Shown here: positions 7,602-11,750 of the stretch, one piece after another | How the letters are laid out: every line of letters begins with the position of its first letter | Numbering within the stretch: the first letter of the stretch is position 1 | Origin: an uncultured Chloroflexota bacterium | GTDB taxonomy: Bacteria; Chloroflexota; Limnocylindria; Limnocylindrales; Limnocylindraceae | Reading direction: 5' to 3' | DNA: 11,750 nucleotides | Assembly (NCBI GenBank): GCA_903944295.1 | Contig: CAJARA010000036.1 | Span: forward strand, 1-11,750 | Translations under genes and position numbers: made by a program | Notes under the pieces: model-generated | What the model was told of the DNA's origin: nothing | Databases searched by the model: none | The model's input: the letters and a program-made list of their open reading frames with translations, nothing else

Positions 7602-8036
7602 ATGACAACGCGAACCGCTTCAGCCGTCTGGAACGGCACGCTTCTTGAAGGTTCAGGCACGATCACCAGCGTTGAGAGTGGCGCGATCGGCCAACTCCCA
7701 GTGAGCTGGCCGCGTCGATCAGAGACGCATGACGGCGTCACGTCGCCAGAGGAGCTCCTCGCCGCTGCGCACGCCGCCTGCTTTGCGATGGCGCTCTCCG
7801 GTGGCCTTGCACGCAACAACACGCCAGCCGAGAAGTTGGATGTTTCGGCAACGGTCACCTTCGAAAAGGTCGAGGCGGGGTGGCGCGTCACCAAGTCGGC
7901 ACTCACACTCAAGGGCGTCGTCCCAGGGCTTGACGCTGCGAAGTTCAAGGAGCTCGCAGAGGGGGCGAAGGGTGGCTGCCCAATCTCATCCGCACTCGCA
8001 GGGAACGTTGAGATCACACTAGAGATCGCGAGCTAA
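7602..8036 (+). CDS. OsmC/Ohr family peroxiredoxin (organic hydroperoxide reductase)
   Basis: OsmC-family proteins are cytosolic dimers that reduce organic hydroperoxides with a reactive cysteine pair, recycled by thiols or lipoyl proteins. The 144-residue product has both cysteines: C60 in HAACFAMALS, the peroxidatic position preceded by PEELLAAAHA, and C126 in KGGCPIS, the resolving position. E50 in the PEELL motif and R38/R39 may provide the active-site Glu and Arg. Length and motif order fit the OsmC branch (the YAV/'OsmC-like' N-terminus AVWNGTLLEGSG) better than Ohr. The ATG at 7602 has AAGGAG seven bases upstream. It is the only plus-strand gene in the window, divergent from the RND gene and converging with the aminotransferase gene nine bases away. 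Pairing with an efflux pump suggests a stress theme, but that is only inference. Confidence 0.93.
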   Translation: MTTRTASAVWNGTLLEGSGTITSVESGAIGQLPVSWPRRSETHDGVTSPEELLAAAHAACFAMALSGGLARNNTPAEKLDVSATVTFEKVEAGWRVTKSALTLKGVVPGLDAAKFKELAEGAKGGCPISSALAGNVEITLEIAS

Positions 8037-8050
8037 CTCCTCGCGTTAGC
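8032..8050. terminator. Inverted repeat spanning both convergent stop codons
   Basis: GCTAAC (8032-8037) and GTTAGC (8045-8050) are perfect six-base arms around a 7-base loop, and each arm contains the stop codon of one of the two convergent genes. No T-run follows on either side, so it would be a weak bidirectional terminator at most. The position between convergent ends is the chief support. Confidence 0.35.
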
Positions 8051-9380
8051 GCTCTTCGCGCACCGAGCGGATTGCGGCGGCGGTGCCGCTCGCGATCCGC
8101 TCAATCTCATCGTCACCAATGACGAACGGTGGGCCGATCACGAGCTGATCGCCATCCGTGCCATTCGCCTGTGCGGTGGCGCTATAGAGCAAGAGACCGT
8201 CGCCCGCGCTGCTCTTTGCGGCGGCCAGGATGCGTTCCGTGATGCGTTCGGCACGCGGGTGCGGCAGCTTGCTCGCACGGTCTGCCACCAGCTCAATACC
8301 AATAAGAAGCCCACGTCCACGAATCTCGCCAACCCACGGTTCGTCTTTCAGTGCTGATTCGAGCGCGCTGCGCAACTGCACGCCGCGCTCTGCCGAGGCC
8401 TGGATCAGCTCCTCCTCCTGGAGGATCTTCAACACGGCGCGCGCCACGGCGGCACCGGGGATGGAGTGGCTGTAGGTGAATCCGTGAACGAAGCCTGAGC
8501 TGATCAGCGGTTCTGCCACGCGCCCTGCAGCGGCAACAAAGCCGAACGGCCAGTAGCCGCTGGTTGCCCCCTTGGCGGCGAGGAGCAGATCAGGTCGAAT
8601 CCCCCAGTGGTTCACGCCGAACCAGGTGCCAGTGCGGCCGAAGCCAGTCATCACCTCGTCGGCAACCAACAGCACCTTGTTGCGTTCACACCAAGCACTC
8701 ACCGCTGGCCAGTAATCATCTGGGGGGACGGCGGCTGCGAGCGTTGCGCCAACGATCGGCTCTGCAACGAACGCGGCGATGCGCCCTGGCCCAACGCGGT
8801 GCAACAGCGCGTCAAGCTCTGCAACCGCTTCCGCGCCGCTGCCGATCGCATCGGCCCCTTCGAGTCCTGCGCGATACGGATACGCCGCAGAGACGTGTTC
8901 AAATCGACCGAGCCACGGCTCGTACGGTTTGCGCAGTCCGCGTCGCCCAGAGAGATCAAGCGCGCCGAGCGTGTTGCCGTGATAACTCCCCCACCTGCTG
9001 ACAACGATCGTCCGATCCGGCTCGCCCTGCGCCAACCAGTAGGCACGCACCATCTTCAGCGCCGTCTCGGCCGCCTCGGATCCGCCAGAGACCGGGTAGA
9101 GGGATGCGTTCTCCATTGGAAGCAGCGGTCCCATCTCTGCCGCCCAACTCTCCAGCGCATCTGCAGTGAATGCGCTCCCGTGCGCGTAGGCGATCTTCGA
9201 CGCCTGTTCCGCCGCCGCCTGCGCCACCGCGCTGCGCCCATGACCGACGCCAACAACAATCGCGCCGCCCGCCGCATCGAGATAGCGCCGGCCCGTTTCG
9301 TCCGTAATCCAGGCGCCATCGCCACGCACCGCGCGCGGGAGTGATGCGCCGCCGCGACTGAAGATCTTCGCGTTAGCCAC
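8046..9380 (-). CDS. Class III PLP-dependent aminotransferase (omega-amino acid type)
   Basis: The 444-residue product is full length for the class III family, fold type I. Visible landmarks are SGGSEAAETALKM (98-110) for PLP phosphate binding, YHG (133-135) whose Tyr stacks on PLP, AEP (206-208), DEVMTGFGRTG (241-251) with D241 binding the pyridine nitrogen, K270 in LAAKGATSG as the Schiff-base lysine, and a Thr at 302 from the partner subunit. The family moves amino groups from omega-amino acids, diamines or amines to pyruvate or 2-oxoglutarate. The sequence is of the broad 'aspartate aminotransferase family' type, distinct from GabT and BioA; substrate is not determined. The start is GTG at 9380 with GAGG five bases upstream, eight bases after the CoA-transferase B stop, so it is the last gene of a four-gene operon. 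Its stop lies in an inverted repeat shared with osmC. Confidence 0.9.
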   Translation of the reverse strand: MANAKIFSRGGASLPRAVRGDGAWITDETGRRYLDAAGGAIVVGVGHGRSAVAQAAAEQASKIAYAHGSAFTADALESWAAEMGPLLPMENASLYPVSGGSEAAETALKMVRAYWLAQGEPDRTIVVSRWGSYHGNTLGALDLSGRRGLRKPYEPWLGRFEHVSAAYPYRAGLEGADAIGSGAEAVAELDALLHRVGPGRIAAFVAEPIVGATLAAAVPPDDYWPAVSAWCERNKVLLVADEVMTGFGRTGTWFGVNHWGIRPDLLLAAKGATSGYWPFGFVAAAGRVAEPLISSGFVHGFTYSHSIPGAAVARAVLKILQEEELIQASAERGVQLRSALESALKDEPWVGEIRGRGLLIGIELVADRASKLPHPRAERITERILAAAKSSAGDGLLLYSATAQANGTDGDQLVIGPPFVIGDDEIERIASGTAAAIRSVREER

Positions 9381-9388
9381 GGACGCCT

Positions 9389-10168
9389 CTAAACATATGC
9401 GCCTGTTGGATCCAACTCTTCGCGAATCAGGCGCAGCTCTTCTGCAGTCGGCGCGGGCGTTTCAGGAACGTTCGCCGGAACGCGAAGCTCCCAGCCAATC
9501 GAGCTCTTCACTTCGTCAAGCGTTGCGCCAGGATGGATGCTGCGCAGCTCCATCTCGCCGTCACTGTTGAATCCGTAGACGGCAAGGTCGGTCACCACAA
9601 CGGATGGTCCGTTACCACCCCAGCCCTGCTCCTTACGCAGCGTTGCGGATGCGGCGGCACCGCCGAGGTGCCCTGGCGAAGTACGGAAGTCGAGCTTCTG
9701 GACGAAGCTGCGCGTGCTCTGGCGCATGATCACCATGATCTCCTTCGCATTGATCGCAATCTCACAGGCGCCACCAGATCCAGGGAGGCGCGTCTTTGGG
9801 GTGGTGTAGTCGCCAATCACCGTGGTGTTGAGATTGCCGTACTTGTCAATCTGCGCGCCGCCGAGGAATCCCACATCGATGCGGCCACCCTGCAGATAGA
9901 GGCCGAAGAGGTCGTGCATCGAGACGGTCGCCGTAGAGCCAGTCACGATGGTTGGGTCGCCAATAGAGAGCGGGAGGCGTGCAGGATTCGCACCGAAGAC
10001 GCCCGCCTCGTAGACGAGCTCCATCTGCGGCGCCACGGTGCGCTTCGCCAGGTTCACGGCGATGTTCGGCAGGCCAACGCCCACGAAACAGACGCGCTTC
10101 CCCTTCAGCGCGCGCGCCGCCGCCACCACCATCAACTCGTTACGGCTCGCCGGCTTCTGTTCGCTCAT
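9389..10168 (-). CDS. Family I CoA-transferase, beta subunit (GctB-like)
   Basis: This is the smaller subunit of a heterodimeric CoA-transferase, which moves CoA between an acyl-CoA and a free carboxylic acid. The 259-residue product has GVGLPNIAVNLAK (30-42), the glycine-rich CoA-binding loop, then YEAG at 53-56. E54 falls at the same number and context as the catalytic Glu54 of Acidaminococcus glutaconate CoA-transferase beta, so the enzyme should form the glutamyl-CoA intermediate. GGAQIDKYGNLNTTVIGD (103-120) and GSGGACEIA (130-138) are further family marks. The ATG at 10168 overlaps the subunit A stop by 4 bases (ATGA), with GGGGA six bases upstream. The substrate may be a dicarboxylate, a hydroxy acid or a 3-oxo acid; the label 'glutaconate' should not be taken literally. 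Confidence 0.88.
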   Translation of the reverse strand: MSEQKPASRNELMVVAAARALKGKRVCFVGVGLPNIAVNLAKRTVAPQMELVYEAGVFGANPARLPLSIGDPTIVTGSTATVSMHDLFGLYLQGGRIDVGFLGGAQIDKYGNLNTTVIGDYTTPKTRLPGSGGACEIAINAKEIMVIMRQSTRSFVQKLDFRTSPGHLGGAAASATLRKEQGWGGNGPSVVVTDLAVYGFNSDGEMELRSIHPGATLDEVKSSIGWELRVPANVPETPAPTAEELRLIREELDPTGAYV

Positions 10169-11106
10169 CGGTAATCCCCGTAATCAACGGCGCCAGATGG
10201 TGCGCTCGTTGGGGTGAGGTTCTTGAAGTAGGCGGCGCCAAACTTTGCAACGTAGGCGGCACGATCGGGGAGGTCATAGACCCACTCCTTCAGCCAGGCG
10301 TCGGTGGCGGCGGCGTCGCGACTGATCGCGTCCCACTCGCGGTAGAAGGCGTTGTCGCGATCGTAGGCACCCTGCACATATGACGGGTGTGCGCCGTACG
10401 GCTCATGCACCACGGCGTCCACGATGAGTCCCGGGATAATCGTGCGATTCGGATCGGCGCGAATCACGCTGGTTGGGACGATCTCTTCCACCACGGCGAT
10501 GACGCGCTTCGCCGCGAAGGCCGCCTCCTTCTGGCAGCCGAGTAGCCCCCACATCTGCACGTTCCCCTCTTCATCGGCGCGTTGCGCGTGAATGATGGCA
10601 ACGTCTGGATTTAGCGGCGGCACCGCCCAAATCTTCCCGTCGCCATAGGGGCTCTCCACCTGACGAATCAGCGGATTGACGTTGGGAAGGTCGCTCTCCG
10701 AATAGGAGCGGAGCGGATAGAACGGGAGTCGATGCGCGCCAGCAACGTAGCGACCGACCATGCCGTGGTGGCTGTACTCCTCTACTTCAAGGAGCGTTTC
10801 GCCTGCGGCGAGCGCGGCGGGCTCGGTGCGGCGACGAATGGCGTGGAGCGATCCAACGCCAGGATTGCCGAGCCAGCTGAAGATCAACTTCTTGGCGCAT
10901 CCTGCGGCGACCATCTGGTCGTAGACAAGATCTGGCGTCATGCGCGCAAGGGTCAGATTGCGGCGCTTCTGGCGGATGATCTCGTGCCCAGCGGCGAATG
11001 AGATGCAGTGCGTGAAGCCTTCAATCGCAACGGTGTCGCCGTCGTGGACGTGCGCGGCGATCGCGTCGCGCATGCTGCGGAGCTTGGATCCGGTCGCTCC
11101 GGACAC
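10165..11106 (-). CDS. Family I CoA-transferase, alpha subunit (GctA-like)
   Basis: This is the partner of the GctB-like subunit. The 313-residue product opens with KLRSMRDAIAAHVHDGDTV and EGFTHCISFAAGHEIIRQ (29-46), the usual N-terminal block of GctA-type subunits, then LTLARMTPDLVYDQMVAAG (51-69). Later landmarks are NPDVAIIHAQRADEEGNVQ (166-184) and an aromatic C-terminal region (WLKEWVYDLPDRAAYVAKFG, 271-290). I chose the GTG at 11106: it starts 19 bases after the upstream aminotransferase stop and keeps the conserved KLRSM segment. An in-frame ATG at 11196 would add 30 basic, low-complexity residues that overlap the upstream gene and look like out-of-frame coding sequence. ATG 11073 is a possible shorter start. 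Neither GTG 11106 nor ATG 11073 has a strong ribosome site. Confidence 0.85.
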   Translation of the reverse strand: MSGATGSKLRSMRDAIAAHVHDGDTVAIEGFTHCISFAAGHEIIRQKRRNLTLARMTPDLVYDQMVAAGCAKKLIFSWLGNPGVGSLHAIRRRTEPAALAAGETLLEVEEYSHHGMVGRYVAGAHRLPFYPLRSYSESDLPNVNPLIRQVESPYGDGKIWAVPPLNPDVAIIHAQRADEEGNVQMWGLLGCQKEAAFAAKRVIAVVEEIVPTSVIRADPNRTIIPGLIVDAVVHEPYGAHPSYVQGAYDRDNAFYREWDAISRDAAATDAWLKEWVYDLPDRAAYVAKFGAAYFKNLTPTSAPSGAVDYGDYR

Positions 11107-11125
11107 GCCGAGTTCCGCGGTGCTA

Positions 11126-11750
11126 CTAGCGCCGCGCGGCGACGGCCGCTGCAGCCTCTGCGAAGATGCGGACCGCCGTCTTGATCTCTTCTGCATTCAC
11201 CACAAGTGGTGGGCTCATGCGCACGCCGCGATCACCGCAGGTGAGCACCAGAAGGCCACGCTTGAACGCCTCAACCTCAACATCGGCCGCTGTGTCTGCA
11301 TCAGTAAAGTCCACACCGATCATCAGGCCGATGCCACGAATATCGGTGACGATGCTGCTCCCCTTCAGTGCGGCGCGAAGTCCATCGACCGCCTCCTTGC
11401 CGCGGGCGAGCGCATTCTCCATCAACTTCTCGTCGCGAATCACTTCGAGCGTTGCGATCGCGGCGGCGGCGGCAACCGGGTTACCACCGAACGTTGAGCC
11501 GTGCGAGCCAGGCGCCCAGCGCATCCAGTGCTCCTTGGCGATCACGGCGCCGATCGGCATGCCGGAGCCGAGCCCCTTCGCCGTAGCGATGATGTCTGGC
11601 TCAATGCCGAAGTTCTCAATCGCCCACATCTTGCCAGTGCGACCAACGCCCGACTGCACTTCGTCAACAACGATGGCGATGCAGTACTTGTCGGCGATCT
11701 GCTTCAGGCGTGGGAAGAAGTCCTTATCAGGAACGACGTAGCCGCCCTCA
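11126..11750 (-). CDS. Class III PLP-dependent aminotransferase, GabT/ArgD-like, C-terminal part (N-terminus beyond right edge)
   Basis: The last 207 residues of a class III aminotransferase are visible, entering at EGGYVVP. VVDEVQSGVGRTG (visible residues 28-39) holds the PLP-binding Asp, K58 in ATAKGLGSGMPIGAV is the Schiff-base lysine, and GSHGSTFGGNPVA (81-93) supplies the Thr contacted across the dimer. IRGIGLMIGVDF and RMSPPLVV follow in the C-terminal domain. This pattern is that of 4-aminobutyrate, ornithine and related omega-amino acid transaminases and differs clearly from the other class III enzyme at the far end of the same operon, so the two are not recent duplicates. The gene is upstream in the operon and ends 19 bases before CoA-transferase A. 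An in-frame GTG at 11659 lies inside the active-site motif and is not the start. Confidence 0.88.
   Translation of the reverse strand, partial: EGGYVVPDKDFFPRLKQIADKYCIAIVVDEVQSGVGRTGKMWAIENFGIEPDIIATAKGLGSGMPIGAVIAKEHWMRWAPGSHGSTFGGNPVAAAAAIATLEVIRDEKLMENALARGKEAVDGLRAALKGSSIVTDIRGIGLMIGVDFTDADTAADVEVEAFKRGLLVLTCGDRGVRMSPPLVVNAEEIKTAVRIFAEAAAAVAARR

Noticed and set aside
8607..9344. Plus-strand open frame of 245 codons opposite the aminotransferase gene
   Set aside because: Antisense to a gene with all catalytic motifs; the product is Arg/His/Cys-rich and unlike a real protein.
9533..10174. Plus-strand open frame of 213 codons opposite CoA-transferase subunit B
   Set aside because: Entirely within a recognised gene on the other strand, no ribosome site, no motif.
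10165..11196. Longer form of CoA-transferase subunit A starting at ATG 11196
   Set aside because: The extra N-terminus overlaps the upstream aminotransferase coding region, is Arg/Ser-rich, and precedes the conserved family start.

Overview
The window reads as a chromosomal segment of a moderately high-GC bacterium. Nearly everything is on the minus strand, genes are tightly packed with 4-base stop/start overlaps, and GTG starts are frequent (sufD, the Rieske gene, the RND permease, one aminotransferase, probably CoA-transferase subunit A). A SUF cluster carrying a small Rieske ferredoxin after sufD, an RND permease of the HAE1/SwrC type with no partner gene, and a secreted InlB-type repeat protein would fit Chloroflexota or Actinomycetota. 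That placement is inference from gene content and is not secure. I see no rRNA, tRNA, insertion sequence, prophage or CRISPR array.

Left end (1-1122, minus): the N-terminal 374 residues of a secreted protein built from tandem InlB B-repeats (Listeria-Bacteroides repeat). It runs off the left edge. An AT-rich gap of 117 bases precedes it and carries a candidate extended -10 and a possible hairpin that would end the SUF transcript.

SUF region (1240-4325, minus): sufB, sufD and a Rieske [2Fe-2S] ferredoxin gene, transcribed in that order. sufB and sufD overlap by 4 bases; sufD and the Rieske gene are 9 bases apart. These should supply the Fe-S assembly scaffold and an electron-transfer or accessory Fe-S protein, but the ATPase SufC, the desulfurase SufS and SufU are absent here and must be elsewhere if the system works.

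Efflux and peroxide region (4374-8036): a full-length RND permease (minus) diverges from an OsmC/Ohr-family peroxidase gene (plus) across a 111-base gap. OsmC is the only plus-strand gene. It converges with the next minus-strand gene, and their stop codons lie inside a shared inverted repeat.

Right end (8046-11750, minus): a four-gene operon in the order class III aminotransferase (cut by the window edge), CoA-transferase subunit A, CoA-transferase subunit B, second class III aminotransferase. Spacings are 19, -4 and 8 bases. Two PLP transaminases around a family I CoA-transferase suggest catabolism of an omega-amino acid (GABA, beta-alanine or 5-aminovalerate type), with the acid activated to a CoA thioester. 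The exact substrate cannot be read from the sequence.

I did not find a convincing new biological system. The most useful leads are the cysteine-paired, recently duplicated InlB repeats, the SufC-less SUF cluster, and the aminotransferase/CoA-transferase cassette.
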